DNA of 64,000 bases from Odiellus spinosus (GCA_963920705.1 CAWUCO010000289.1:682001-746000), one strand, 5' to 3'. Shown: positions 1 through 12,592, counted from the stretch's first letter. Notes: a model not told the origin generated them from the sequence alone. Translations and numbers: made by a program.

Positions 1-7
1 ATGCCTG

Positions 8-418
8 TTCGCACGGGTATCTAAGTTAAAAATTAATAAATATTCGATATAAAGCCACGTTCACACGGGTATCCAAGATAAATTAATAAAGATTAGATAT
101 AAATCCGCGTTCAGACGTATCAAAGATAAATTAAGATTAGATATAAAGCCGCTTTCACACGGGTATCCAAGATAAATTAATAAAGATTAGATATAAAGAC
201 GCTTTCACACGGGTATTCAAGATAACTTAATAAAGATTAGATATAAAGTCGCTTTCACACGGGTATTCAAGATAAATTAATAAAGATTAGATATAAAGAC
301 GCTTTCACACGGGTATCCAAGATAAATTAATAAAGATTAGATATAAAGACGCTTTCACACGGGTATCCAAGATAAATTAATAAAGATTAGATATAAAGAC
401 GCGTTCACAGGTAGCCAA
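8..418. repeat. 50-bp minisatellite, about 8 copies
   Basis: A unit of about 50 bp, containing GCTTTCACACGGGTATCCAA followed by an AT-rich half, recurs head to tail. The GCTTTCACAC word falls at 251, 301 and 351, which fixes the period. The first units are more diverged and one is shorter. No coding signal. Confidence 0.93.
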
Positions 419-419
419 G

Positions 420-512
420 TTGAAAAACGTGATTTGAAAAACATGATTTGAAAAACATGATTTGAGAAACATGATTTGAAAAACATGATTTGAAAAACAT
501 GATTTGAAAAAC
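420..512. repeat. 14-bp tandem repeat (GATTTGAAAAACAT)n
   Basis: About six head-to-tail copies of GATTTGAAAAACAT with single-base variants follow directly on the 50-bp minisatellite. No gene is seen from here to 840. Confidence 0.92.
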
Positions 513-839
513 TTCGTGTTTAAAGGAATCTCGAAACGCCATTCAAATTGTTCAAAGAGGTTCTTTTCAGCCTCTTTTACAATGTCATGGGTCTAGCTAT
601 TCCTATGGGCTTGACCATCTTGTTTAAAGCCAATTTTGGGGGAAATAATAATTTTAAATCAACACGCTTTGGTTTAAAACAACCTATTATATTTTCAATG
701 TCGATTATTCGAGAAAAAAACATCATTTGTACTGATTTTTACTCTGGAATAGAGTCAGGGTTAAGTTGACCTCTCGAGGTTTATTTAAGCGCCTCTATAT
801 TTTCACTTGAAGCAGTCACTAATGACATGGGTAGATAAT

Positions 840-1012
840 TTCATATAATAGTGATTAATTATTCAATTGGTTATACATAAATACATTTCATTAAGAATAC
901 ATTTACATTTAAGTTATATAAAGCATTAATATATCATTTTCAATTGGTATTCGGGGATAATCTGACAAAGCGACACCCTTTCATATTATTTGCTAAAAAA
1001 TATTTTGAAATA
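840..1012. repeat. Far end of the 3' flank of IR copy 1
   Basis: This stretch is the reverse complement, with modest divergence, of about 42840-43020, which lies downstream of IR copy 3. It marks the outer end of an inverted segmental duplication. The match resumes at about 2376, after the insertion at 1013-2375. No gene is seen. Confidence 0.8.
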
Positions 1013-2375
1013 CTAAATGGTTAAAATACTAATTTCAAGGCCTAGCGTGAGGCACGGTCCCAGACCGACTCTACAATCTACACCGACCTAGACAAGACCG
1101 TATATTTCGAAAGATCGAGAAACTTTGACAATATTCCTTGTAAGACTGGAATTCTTATTGCTACTTCAATGCCACTATAGTCAGTCCTCCTAAATCTGAA
1201 CGCTTCTATTTCTGAACACTTTCATTTAAAAATGTATAACTTAACTTTGGTTGGGTCTATTTAAAGGTGGAAGGGCTCATTTTGTAGATTAAGAATGGGG
1301 CTATTTGCGGAACAAAACTTCAACTCTCTAGAAAAAGACCCGAAGAAGATGCGACACTAATTAGACAACCGCGATAATTAGCCTAATTAATTAGACCATT
1401 TTTAAGGGAATGCTTTCCTTTACGGTCCAGGAAATAAGGTTTTACGAATTTCAGGAAAAATCGTGGGCTTAAGCGCTCGATTTGATCGTAAAGTTTTGAG
1501 TGTCCCGCTACAAAATAAACTTTTCAAGCGCAGAATTGGGCCACAAACTCTTCGCGAAAACGTAATTTTAAAATATGTCCGAGAATTTTTAATTCAGAAC
1601 GATGCGAAATCAAACTTGGGAACACATATTAATATATTTGAGAAACTCCCAAAATTTGCTAAAGGAACCACTTTCGCACATCGAATCGAGAAATGAGTGT
1701 CACCAGTGGATTTCTTGGTCGAATTTACCGAGTAAATGGCGGAATTAGCGCGCTCGAGCCAGTATTTGCGAAGTTATCGACGATTTCCTCTGAAATAAGG
1801 ATTCCTTTATGGTTTCTATGCACAATCAATGCCTAATTTTTAAATCGCCGATAACTTCGCAAATACTGGCTAATTCCGCTTTTCCTTAAGTAAATTCGGC
1901 CAAGAAATCCATTGGTGACACTCATTTCTCGATTCGAGGTGCGCAAGTGGTTCCCTTTGCAAATTTGGGAATTTTTTTATAACTATAAGATAGTTAAGAT
2001 TTAGAAGCAGGGGGGGTGTTCAGAATTAGAAAACTTAGCATCATTTGTTCAGAAATAAGAGCCGCTACAGCCGTTTTTAAACCGCGTCCGCGTCAAAAGT
2101 ACTCTTCATGGAATGATGAAAACTAGCGCAACGGGTGCGCGACTATACATACTTAATATTAGATTCCTAATTTCGTCGCTAACGATTCCAGAGCAATCGA
2201 GATCTCGGTATTTTTCAAGCGTGTTTCTTCCGCTTGGATCTTGATGTTTTTTTCCGGACAATTTAGTTGTACTAAATACTTTTATTTTAAAGTATTTAAA
2301 ATAAAATACAAAATACTTAAAAAGTATTTAAAATAGTATTTAAAATACAAGTATTTTAAATACTACCCAACACTG
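1013..2375. mobile_element. Insertion in the IR1 flank with a hAT-like right tip
   Basis: About 1.35 kb is present here but absent from the matching flank of IR copy 3 (around 42790-42840), so it is an insertion or composite. The right tip reads, on the minus strand, CAGTGTTGGGTAGTATTT. This resembles known insect hAT termini and is preceded by many AGTATTTAAAATAC words (2270-2365). No matching left tip was found. A foldback element (1645-1975) lies inside. No credible gene; the 77-codon frame at 1463-1696 runs into the foldback and looks like chance. Confidence 0.55.
1645..1975. mobile_element. Foldback MITE, family B copy 1
   Basis: Long imperfect arms face each other around a centre near 1810. 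The left arm has CCAGTATTTGCGAAGTTATC and the right arm has its reverse complement. Arm ends run into CCCAAAATTTGC and GCAAATTTGGG. A related foldback lies at about 24400-24680 inside intron 6 of the hAT gene. No open frame spans it. Superfamily unknown. Confidence 0.75.
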
Positions 2376-3240
2376 ATTATGATCATTGAAACATTGCTGT
2401 TGAGATGTTTCTTCGTAGTACTTGTTATTAATGATATCAGCTTGAATATAATAATAAGCTGTAAAGATATTTAATCAGCTCCAAAATGTAGTGTTCAAGA
2501 CCAAGCTTATAAGAGCCCGGATTACATTAATTCATTGTAAAATTTTTTTCGTTATTTCTAATGTTAGATTGAAAATAAAACTGTTCTTGATCCAAGAGCT
2601 CGGATAATGGATAACTTTGGATATCCATTCATAATAAGGCTTTTTTCAGATATTTTAATCTCGGATGAATTGTTAATATAAACACCAGAAATTATATAAA
2701 CACCAGAAATTATATGAACAGACGCGTATCAAATGCTGGATACGAATTAGACCCGGAGATAAAATTTTAAGCTCGATTAATAAACAAATTACGCGTTTAT
2801 TCGAGCGGATAATGCGAAGATAAAAATACGACGTTTCTCGAAATCCCTGTAGAATGAAATATAATAATTCGATTTTAATCTAAATTGAAAGGAACAGCGA
2901 CTAAATAATAATCTCAATTTGGGTTAAAATCAACCTGAAGAAACTCTTTGGTTTCAAATTGTTCTTATCGGCGAATGAATAACTCGTATAACTCGTATCA
3001 ATTTCCTAAATAACAATGAGTACGATTTGTAAGTTTGCCGTTACATTCGGGTATACGTTAACTCGAATAAGAAATGGATATTGTTTTCGCGAACGGATCA
3101 TATCCGCATGACATTCCCGACGGTCTTATTCAATTAACAAAAGTTCTACGAATTCCGAGCTCTGTACACAATTTCATTCAAAGTCCATTTTCATCTGTTA
3201 TGTAAGTGTAGAGGAAACGTTGCGTGTAACTTGAAGATAT
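2376..3240. repeat. 3' flank of IR copy 1, repeated at two other sites
   Basis: This gene-free stretch is the reverse complement of about 42020-42800, downstream of IR copy 3. Its part at 2770-3180 is also repeated in direct orientation at about 6355-6765. Shared words include ACGACGTTTCTCGAAATCC. It holds AT-rich DNA with no credible frame. Confidence 0.8.
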
Positions 3241-3245
3241 AATAA

Positions 3246-5325
3246 TCAGTCTTGAAATCCAATGTCACGTGTTGTCGGTTCTTTCGAGAGATAAACTCCA
3301 AATTTATGCGCTATAATCTCGAAGAATAGAGATAGACAAGCGAATGTGACTCCGGACAACCAAATCTGGAACATGATGGACAGTTCGTCGATGGCCGTGA
3401 CAGTGGCTCCGTTCATCTCAGTGCCGGCGTCACTCGCCAACATAGATCTAAATTTTAGAAACTGACGTATGTTTTTCGGGCCGGTTTGAACAGTTTCCAC
3501 GAATCTAAGAGCCCTAAAAAGAATTTTTGAAGATATTAAGGCAATAATATTATTTTTTTAATTAATTTTGTTTGCAAACTCTTCAGTGGAGGAAGCGAAA
3601 CCCTCAAAAAGGACTGTCTAGCTCAATTGCTAGAGCCAATTAATTGGGAGTAGGGTACTCGTTTGCCTCTTATTCTCTCGCTTTGTAAATTTTGAGGGAG
3701 CCATCTAGTTTTACTCGCGAGAAATCTAAATGTGACGTAGTTTCCGCCTCACTCTTAAAGAGTTTGAAAAGGCAAAGTAGCCAATGGGCGCTCGAGAAGA
3801 CGGTTCCGTGTCTCAATTCTTAATTTACATAACGAGCCATCGATTGAAAAGTACGAAATTTGCCTTTATACGCTTATTGGCTTTAGTATCAAGGTGGTTT
3901 TATGGAGGAAATAAAGTTAAAACATTTATTACAAATAGTCAACTTCCTCCAAAATTCTTTTGGGTAGCAACGGATTAGAAATTAATGAACTGTAAAAGGT
4001 TTTAATCACAAAATTTCCGAAATATAATCTTTGGCCCGCGTTTTTCAATTTCATTTGGTTAATTATATCATTTTTAATAATTTCGTTCTTTATATGTGCG
4101 TCGGCCCCTATTATGGCGTATTTCGCAGTGCCGTTTGGGAAAGAGTCGAATAAATCGGAATAGAATTCTTCAAAGTAGAATGCTTCTTTGAATAGTTGAT
4201 CCATTATTGGAGAATTTTTACTTAAGCCTTTAAGGTATCTTTTTATCGAATTGTATTCTCGATGAATTGCTATTCTCATTCCAGGATATTTCTTGATATC
4301 TTCGATAGTGTTTACTCGAACTGCGTTGGATACCATCATATAGCTCTTTAAGTTCCCCGTGTAGGCCTTGATCAAGACGGATGTTCCCAGTAACCAACCA
4401 CTCAACATCAATTTCGCCGAAAGTCGCCTCGGGAAAACATCCGCGGCTAATAGTTAAAGAAGGGATTTCCTTTGTTAAATTATTTTTTCATAGTTTTACC
4501 AGAAGCGGGTGACCGTCATTTGAAGTTTTTATACTCAAAGCGTGATGCTAATTGCGCTTTCATCCAAACACGGGGAACGCGTAGGAACGCTAGAGCTCGG
4601 GATAATAATTACATAGAGGATTGACTGGGAATGAATCACGCGCATCCTACCCTAGAAGAGGGAGAGAGAGGGAATTTCCAATTTTCGGTAGAGAGAGGGT
4701 CTGAAGTAGGTCCCCCCCTTCCCCCGGGCCAGCAAAAGAGGAGAATCGACCCCATCAGAGAGGCACCTTATATGGAACATTGGATTAGTAGACTTCAAAG
4801 GATGGTTTTATCGACGTCTGACTTTACTAATGATCGAGGTACTCAACGGTTTTGAAGCAGATGAGAAACGTAAAACCAAACGTATTCCAAACACGGGAAA
4901 CGCTTTCCGATTGACGAACGAACGAATCTCATTTTTAAGAGCCCGCACAAAAGGGATAATAACAGTACAATGACTGTTAGGGAAACCCAAATTGTGGACT
5001 CGATGCCTTCCAATGAAAATTTCTTTCCCGCTTTTATTCCATCATTTACGACAGTTATAATTCTTGTCGTGAGTACTCTCGACGGAGGGGAAATGTAAAA
5101 TAATGTACTGTATTGGGTTGTCAAAAGAGTCGTAGACGAATCGCAGAACTGCAATGAATGAAAAATGAACAACCCGAAAAGCGAATGTAAATCAATAGCC
5201 GGAAACGTACTTTAGCTATAACGCAAAACGCTGAATATAATGAAGCTCTAGGGGTCGCCATTTTGTTTGCCCTTAAACGATCATCCACTACGACCTTGAC
5301 AACGTCCCATGGCACGATTGTGAGA
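3246..5325 (-). CDS. Divergent ionotropic receptor (IR), copy 1, four C-terminal exons
   Basis: IRs are variant glutamate-receptor-type ligand-gated cation channels used in arthropod chemosensation, at the sensory dendrite membrane. Four exons are open with consistent phases: 5325-5211, 5148-4848, 4446-3933 and 3513-3246. Exon 2 carries membrane helix M1 (IWVSLTVIVLLLSLLCG). Exon 3 starts with the channel/M3 segment, where AYTGNLKS replaces the classical SYTANL motif, and continues into the second ligand-binding half (S2). Exon 4 holds the last helix (IMFQIWLSGVTFACLSLFFE) and the stop. Acceptors TTTAG and TATTAG and donors GTACGT and GTAATA are visible. Exon lengths (115, 301, 514, 268) match copy 3 (115, 304, 514, 268). 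The N-terminal exons, including most of S1, were not found. Intron 2 carries a diverged family D-like sequence. Confidence 0.82.
4600..4847. repeat. Diverged family D-like sequence in intron 2 of IR copy 1
   Basis: The part near 4780-4840 resembles the right end of the family D MITEs at 39874 and 45943 (GTAGACTTCAAAGGATGG). The stretch also contains a purine-rich run of GAGAGAG and a C-rich run. It is absent from the same intron of copy 3, so it probably inserted after duplication. Confidence 0.5.
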
Positions 5326-5391
5326 CTAAAGTGAACCACTCATTTAGTCGGGCGTTCTCGTAAAGATTTCCAATTATTAATATTTTATTAA

Positions 5392-5818
5392 AGGGAAACT
5401 TGAAGCTAATAACGGAACAGATTTTGAATTTATTTTCGGAATCCCCGGATGCCAAAAAACGTATTCGAGAATTTTCAAACAATTTTAAGACACGTTTTTG
5501 GTGTTTAAATTAATTTCTAAAGTTTTGGTAAAATTTCAAAAGAAGTAAATGTAAAATCGGACCAATCATATTATTTCAGCCTTCAATAGTGCTTGTAGCG
5601 TCCTAACATTAAAACAATAGGGCGGCATTTATGTCCAAGGTCTTAGGCATCACATTACAAGCGCTGTTGAAGGCTGAAATAATATGATTGGTCCGAATTT
5701 ATAATTAATCTTAAAGAAAGTTTATCAAACTTTAGAAATTAATTTAAACACCAAAACGAGTCAAAAAATTCTGAAAATAAATTCAAAAGCTCTTCCATTT
5801 TTAGCTCCAAGTTTCCCT
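5392..5818. mobile_element. TTAA-flanked palindromic MITE (family C type), about 427 bp
   Basis: TTAA at 5388-5391 and at 5819-5822 flanks a near-complete palindrome starting AGGGAAACTTG and ending CAAGTTTCCCT. Inner arms carry GACCAATCATATTATTTCAG and its complement around 5570 and 5690. TTAA duplication is the mark of piggyBac-type insertion. There is no transposase. It lies just upstream of IR exon 5325-5211 in what should be an intron. Confidence 0.85.
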
Positions 5819-5839
5819 TTAATATTGGCCTCACTTGAC

Positions 5840-6340
5840 GTTTGATAGGTTTTCCCAAATATAGTCATACTCGTTTACGACATTTTTTGCTGCTAGCATT
5901 TTCACAATATATTCCTTGGTGTTTATTGGATCAGTCTGATGTAAAATACATAATATAATACGGTGCATCGAAAAAATCGATCATTTTAACTTACTCCTAT
6001 TCGGAAATTGTAAATTTCTTCTCGTAGCTCTGGCATCTTGCGTAATGTAGATGGCCCTTAAACTTAAATTTGATCTTCAAGTCAACTGTTTCTCTAACGA
6101 AAACTCTCCTTGGCCGTTTTATTTCGGAAAATAGGCTTAGCTGGATTCTTGGAGATCCTTATTTGCTTCTAATTGAATGTTATTAGAGGTCTCATGGGAG
6201 ATCTCGCCTCATTGGTCGGGATCTCCATGAATCAGGCTAAGCTTATTTTCTGGTTAAATTTTAAATTTTGTCCTTTAAATTCAAATGTGTCTAAACTGTA
6301 GAAATTAACTTATACGAGGAAAATCTCGTCTTAATTATCG
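5840..6340. mobile_element. Diverged family C palindrome core
   Basis: At 6130-6245 a shared core (GGCTTAGCTGGATTC, GGAGATC) and its inverted half face each other. The arrangement matches the cores at about 33600-33740 and 46780-46930. The ends are too diverged to place. No gene is seen. Confidence 0.55.
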
Positions 6341-6354
6341 TTATCATATTTCAT

Positions 6355-6860
6355 ATATCGATTAATAAACAAATTACGCGTTTATTCAAACATATAACGC
6401 CAAGATAAAAATACGACGTTTCTCGAAATCCGTGTAGAATGAGATATAATAATTCAATTTTTTCATCTAAATCGAAAGGAACAGCGACTACAATACTACA
6501 GTCTAGCTTCGCGATCTCAATTTGGGTTAAAATTAGCGAAGAAACTCGAGTTTCAAATGTTTCTTATCGGTGAATGAACAACTCGTATAACTCGGATCAA
6601 TTTCCTGAATAACAATGAGTACGAATTGTAAGTTTGCCGTTACATTCGGGTATCCGTTAACTCGAATAAGAAATGGACATGTTTTTCTCGAACGGATAAT
6701 ATCTGATTGACATTCACGATGGTCTTATTCAATTAACAACAGTTATACGAATTCCGAGCTCTAACAGTTCTTCTAATAGCCCCAAATCAAATTTAGGCTG
6801 GCCATTGCTAGGAAGGGATGGGTTTGGCCTGTGACCTTTTTTGCCACCTTTGATTATTAT
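6355..6860. repeat. Repeat shared with the IR1 flank and with 37905-38065
   Basis: 6355-6765 is a direct, slightly diverged copy of 2770-3180. 6620-6850 is also the reverse complement of about 37905-38065 (GGGTCACAGGCCAGCCCGTC there). So the flank of an IR gene has itself been copied or belongs to a dispersed repeat. No coding signal. Confidence 0.75.
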
Positions 6861-7077
6861 CACAATTGAACTTACGTATTTTCTTTACTTTCTTTTGAAC
6901 ACTTTTTGATCTGCTTGAATTCTCCGGCTATCGTCGACCGAGTGCTTTATTGTATCGTACCCTTACAATGTAGTCATTTTATTATTAGAACAAAGGTGTG
7001 CCTTCTTGACCTAGAAAGTAAGCAAGCCGATAATTTAATGTCAATTACACGGGAGTCATAAACACGCTCGAACTAAC

Positions 7078-8900
7078 TTGAACAGCTTGCTATCAAGAGT
7101 GAATCAAGCATGGGTAACTCACCAAAAAGGCTCATTTTCCGTACCTATTATCAGGGATTTTAGAGTCTCTAAAAACCCTGCTATTATCAAGCGAACCACA
7201 AACGCTATCAGTTCGCGGATTTCACTTAAATTTGAATTGAAATATTCTTTAGTTCATGATGTAATTTTGATAATTATAACGTCAGAGATTAGATAATCGC
7301 GTTTAAAAATAATTTAATCGAAATTTGATCATTTCCGTAACAAATTTAATTTAAATTTTTCTCTAGTTACGATAAGAAATGCATATTTTATTGGTCTTTT
7401 CCGTGTTAACTCGAAGATGTCGCCACGATAGAGTCTAGTATCCAAGACCCGTCACCGTCTGGCCTACAGCGTGCCCAGCCGCTTCCGCGAGAGGCGGGAT
7501 ACTGGGGAAAGAGGTAAGAGAGAGTTCGTTAGACTGTGGAAATAAATCAAACCATCCTTACCCCCAGAAACAACTGAGACCGCTATTATGAAAATCAGCA
7601 CCATCTGGTGTTTTTTCATCGTACTAAATAACCCTTCACTACCGCCTTAATCATTTTTCTATCCGTTAACGTATATACTCCTAAGTTCTTAGCTGGTTCG
7701 CTCTTGATTCTAATCATTAAACTTCATTTGAAACGCCACAAAATGTTTTAGCGAGTTTGAGAAACTAAGTCTATTAGCATTGTTTGTGAGAGCGTTTCCA
7801 TGACACTCCTATCATTAAATTTTTCGCGTCGGTCAGCTTTATAACTCAACACTTCTAAAGAAGTTTTATTATTTATTTTTTTCGAAATATATTTCTTTAA
7901 CTTTCCACGAATTCTAAGAAATGCGAATTTTCTTATCCATCCTTATCCGTTTCAATCCTCGAGTAATTCGATTAAGAGATAAAGCTTCGAGCGTCTATCT
8001 TCGGATAAACCCAACATCCAATTAAATTTTATATGAATTTACGACTCGTATTTGTTTATTCACAAACAATTAATCCGAAAATAAAATATCTGAAAAAATA
8101 TGAATATCAGAAGTTATCCGATTCCGAGCACTAATTTTCTCTCTATTTTTGTCTTGAAGTATAATCAGAATATGCAAACAATGAACAGCTCATACTTAAA
8201 AACCTATTGATTATCTTAATTAATATATTAAATTCGACATAACTTAATTTAAGGATAATTATACCAAATTAAATAGTTAGTACTCATGTTTTTGTTTTAA
8301 TTAATAAGTAGGAATTACTTCTTGGATCAAGACAATTTAAGGTTACCCTATGTTTAAAGTTCCCGGTTATTTCAGCACCAAAAATAGGATTTGAAGCCGT
8401 TTTATGACGTCATAGCATTGTCACTTAATAAATTTGTTCGTTTTCCGGTGCTTGGTATACTTCAAATATGAACAAAGCTTCATTATTGATCGACTCGCAC
8501 GATGTAGGCCGTAAGATTTCAAGTTTACGCGTAAAACACTATTACAATGTACAGTTCTTATGGTAACTAGAGAAAAATTATTTTCAACTTGTCAAATTAT
8601 ACGACGAACTACGTCCGACTTTTACGGTTCGTCGGAAGTAAAGTTCGAGCGATATTTGAACGCGAGATAATAGGTACGGAAATGATCAAATTTCGATTAA
8701 GTTATCTTTAAACGCGATTCGCTAATCTCTCGCGTTATAATTATCAAAATTACATCATGAACTAAAGAAGATTTCAAGTGAAATTGAAGTGATAGCGTTT
8801 GTGGTACAACAAATGAGCCTTGTGATGAGTTACCCATTGAGTACCTCCTTAAATAATCATTTTTGTTAGATAGTAATTTTAGTAATGCCATTTTCAATGT
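7078..8900. mobile_element. Inverted-repeat element, family E (about 1.8 kb)
   Basis: Arms at about 7110-7390 and 8560-8870 are inverted copies of each other; both carry ATGTAATTTTGATAATTATA or its complement. A related copy lies at 43740-43935. The 1.2 kb between the arms has no credible gene. Boundaries and superfamily are not resolved. Confidence 0.6.
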
Positions 8901-10020
8901 TTATTGAACAATACAACTCTTTTTATATTCGTGCGGATACAAGATTAGTTACATATGTGTTTTTAAGAGTTTAAGACTAAGATCCTTAATATCGAAACGG
9001 GATTTTATTAAAGAGACAAAAGTGTGCTTTAAACCACCTCCAATGAATATCTCGATGGTGTTGGCCAGAAAAACCAGACATAGTGCAATCAGCCAAAATT
9101 TAATTTATTAAAACCGGGCCGTGCCGGCCTGGTTTATTTATAGGTCTCTCACAATTTCATCAGAAACGTCTATGGAGATTAGCCTTATGAGGTGGTAAAC
9201 TTTTTCGATTTGATAACTGAAATCTTCGTCTCCTTCGTCTCCCGACCGCGAGGCGTTTCATTGAGAGTTTGCATTCGAGAGAGATCAATATGTTAGGTTC
9301 ATTGGGGTACTCTATATTTTTCTATACGTTTCGGATTAATACTAAGACTGAGATAACAAAAGCTTTATAGATAACGTTAAAACACCGTGAAAGACGGCGT
9401 TTCACTGGGAGTTTGCATTCGAAAGAGATAACTTTGCTAGAATCATGAAGGTGCTCTATATTTTTCTATACGTTTCGGATGAATACTAAAACTGAGATAA
9501 CAAAAGCTTTAGATAAGGTTGAAACCCCGTGAAAGACGGCGTTTCATTGGGAGTTTGCATTAGAAAGAGAGAAATGTGTTAGATTTACAAGTGTGTTCTA
9601 TTATACTTTTATTATGTTGAATACTAAGACTGAATAACAGTAGCTTTGATAACGTTGGTAAGAAAGACGGAAAAAATGATTACGTTGGTGTATGAAGTTG
9701 AATAAAAAACTTGTGTCTAATTAAATATAAATAATAAGGAAGAACGCGAGAGATACAAACGATATATGTTTTGGTTTAAAAGATATAGGACGATGCCTAG
9801 AATTCTACGTATTGACTCTAATGCAAAACAGTGTTTTTAACGTTTATAGTGCGAACTGGATTATTTTATCAATGATTATAAGCCGCAGGGTAAATAAACT
9901 TGGGTATTATACATTAGCCCAAATGGTATATAACGGTGAGATTTTGAAATGTCTTAGAAAATGGACTCTGAGACAGACGTACAATAAATTGATTTAGTTA
10001 TAAAAGTTGGCGGGAAATTT
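8900..10020 (+). repeat. Diverged copy of dispersed repeat H
   Basis: From about 9115 (GGTTTATTTATAGGTCTCTC) to 10015 this aligns, with many differences, to 51915-52920. Shared signatures are GGCGTTTCATTGGGAGTTTG, CTTGGGTATT and GGACTCTGA. Inside, a unit of about 145 bp occurs three times (GCGTTTCA words near 9250, 9403 and 9538). The part at 8900-9075 also matches 43545-43690 in inverted orientation. No long frame; function unknown. Confidence 0.65.
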
Positions 10021-12484
10021 AAATTATGCTGCAGAATTTAAAGGAGTCTAGAAAGGATACGGATATAAGAACAAAATTGGACACACGCTCGATAGGACAC
10101 AATAACGATGGGATATAATCTCGATGGGACGCAATCTCGGCAGAACATAATGTCGATGCGGCACAATCTTGATAGACCATAATCTTCATGTACATAATCT
10201 CAAGTGGAATCTTTATAGATAGTTCACAATCTCGAATGGACATTTTGTTTCCTTGCCCTTCTTGGAATATTTAGGTAAATTTACGTTAGTTAATCACTCG
10301 AACTACGTCATCCCTCCAACTAGTTAAACACTCACTCTAACCCATCCCTCTTATAATATTATAGGTAAGGTTACGTTAGTAGAGTGCAACAATCTCAGTC
10401 TGATTTAGTTGCAGTCGACGCGAAGTCAGCCCCTTTAGAGTATTCGAACTTTCGGTACTATCACGTGTTCGACATAACGAACTTTCGGACTTACAATGTG
10501 ATGTAAATACGTTTTTCAGTTGGCCTATCGCCAGTAGGCCAAATCCGTTTTTTAAGGGACGTCGACGTAGTTTTTCGAGAGATAAAAGTCATTTGCGCCT
10601 ATGGATAGAACACATTCTCTCTCTCTGTCATTCATGCGTTCAACATCATGTAAAAAAAATCAACGTCTCAAGCCTGCTGCAGAGGTGGAAGTTCCGTGGT
10701 GACGCCTAGAATGTCCTAGCCTTCAAGGATTAGGATAGGCCAAGTAGAGGACAAGTAGTGGAAAGATGCCTGGGGCCATCATCCAGTACATCTTTTGGAC
10801 AGCAGAGTAAAGGAAGACTTACGTTTCTTTAGGAACAGTGCGGAGGACTTAGCATAGTTTTTTGCAAATATGTACTTTAACGCGATGTTGTTTTTACGAC
10901 TTCGTTTTCTTTTTTTTAGCAGGGCTCTAAACATTATAAGTTTAATGTTTATTCTGGTCTCGATCGTCTCGATAATTCTCGAGTAGATATTTTAGTATCT
11001 TAGTGGATGTTCATCGTAATCACTTTTAGTTATCTTTAAGTTAGCAGATTAAAACAACGCTAGTAAGGTCACGTCAGGTTAGTATATTTTATCACTGGAA
11101 TTAGCCAATATCCCTTTAGCTAGTAATCCCTTGGTATCACCCTTCTCTCTTGTAATTGACGAGTTCGGAATTGAAGCGAATCTTCCCGAGCCATGGCGCA
11201 TAACTTCGTTATGCGCGGATTTGTTACGAGGTGCCGCTTTCGTCGTTCTTATATTAAACTAAGCGTAGTGGATGAATAAATGGATGGAAACAAAGAAAGA
11301 GTCATAATATTATATGTAACGGCAAATTCGGACTTTATTTATATTTTCTATTTAACCTTTAAAATCTTTGACTTCTACCCTTTAATTCGTAAATACTTTA
11401 AATTGTAAATGGCAGAGACTCCCCCCAGGACAATTACAGTCGTATTGTGTTTTTTCTTTTAGGTCTTCCGATACGCGTATCTAGCAAGCGCGAGGTCGGA
11501 GGTTAGAGTTGTAATGGTTTTTCTTGCACATGGGCTTCCTTTTTTTATAAATCGGTCCCATGTGTACTCAATTTTAAGAAAACTTTAAATTCCTTTTAGT
11601 TGCCATGCCCGCGTATGCCGCGGCATGGTACCAATTATATATTTTTCTACTTACTGGTATCCTGAGGTTGGACTGGAGACTTAAAAGCGAGAGGTCATAA
11701 TTTTTAAATTGAGTTTAAATCTACGGAGTAAGAAAAAGGCTCGATCGCCATGTACAAAATAAAATCCAACCGGGCAATCGGATGATTCGAAATCACGCGA
11801 TGACGAGACGTCAGCGACCAGTATTCTGAATACATTTCAATCTTTAATTGTGCGCGTCCGTCCACCATTATTTGTGCGCGTCGTGTAACGCGTCCTCACA
11901 GGAAAACGAGTGAGTTCAAAGCTATTTTAAAAGGGTACCAGTTAATTAGGTCAAAACTATTAATCTAATAGCCCATGAGGTGCACCATGGCAGATCAGTA
12001 TTTATTAAGTGTTGTTAATAATTTCCATTAACCGGCAAATAAACTGAATGGTTTCATTTTTAATCTAAGTGAAAAATGAAAATTAAACTTTATAAACCAT
12101 CAAAATGAAAACAACGGCTTAACCGATGTTAATATTCATTTAAATCGAAAGCACTTCTGAATTAAACTGTGTGAAATGAAATTTAAGAACTATAGTTTTA
12201 TGCTGAGAGTATTGACGTGTTCGTTCTGCGGTGGATCGAGGGAATATTTTTGAATAGTGCAAAAACAAGAACTTAATCAATTTACTTTTAAAAAGATCGA
12301 ATAACGTGCTGCGATCGAGATTTAAAAAGATATCGCGTGCACCATAGGATATTTATTCTTAAACCACAATTATAGGGCCCCATAATTTAGAACAACAATA
12401 ACCGATTATAAAGTTTGTACAATATAAAATAATCATATGTATTAAATCATTTCAATTTAAACTTGTAAATTTGCAATTTTAAAA
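10021..12484. other. Gene-free AT-rich stretch
   Basis: I see no credible gene here. 10265-10390 is a fragment of the 38755-39245 minisatellite in inverted orientation (TTACGTTAGT, CATCCCTCCAACTAGTTAA). There is a perfect 9-bp-stem hairpin at 11198-11218 (GCGCATAAC, loop TTC, GTTATGCGC) and a GC-rich hairpin near 11604-11628 around CCGCGGCATGG. A transposon-tail-like block at 10680-10800 was not identified. Confidence 0.5.
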
Positions 12485-12592
12485 AATGGGTTAATTGATT
12501 TACTAGTGTTTAATTTTTCCAAAAGCAAACACTAATTATGCAAAAACGTTGTTTTGCTTCGCACTTCAAAAAAGTGCATTTATAGGTAACGA
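12485..12592 (-). mobile_element. Terminal fragment of foldback family A
   Basis: This is the reverse complement of about 55835-55950, including the arm tip TTGCTTCGCACTTCAAAAAA and about 50 bp beyond the foldback. The shared repeat unit is therefore larger than the palindrome. No partner arm is nearby. Confidence 0.8.

Noticed and set aside
11198-11218. lox-like sequence ATAACTTCGTTAT
   Set aside because: Only a small hairpin with a chance resemblance. There is no 34-bp site.
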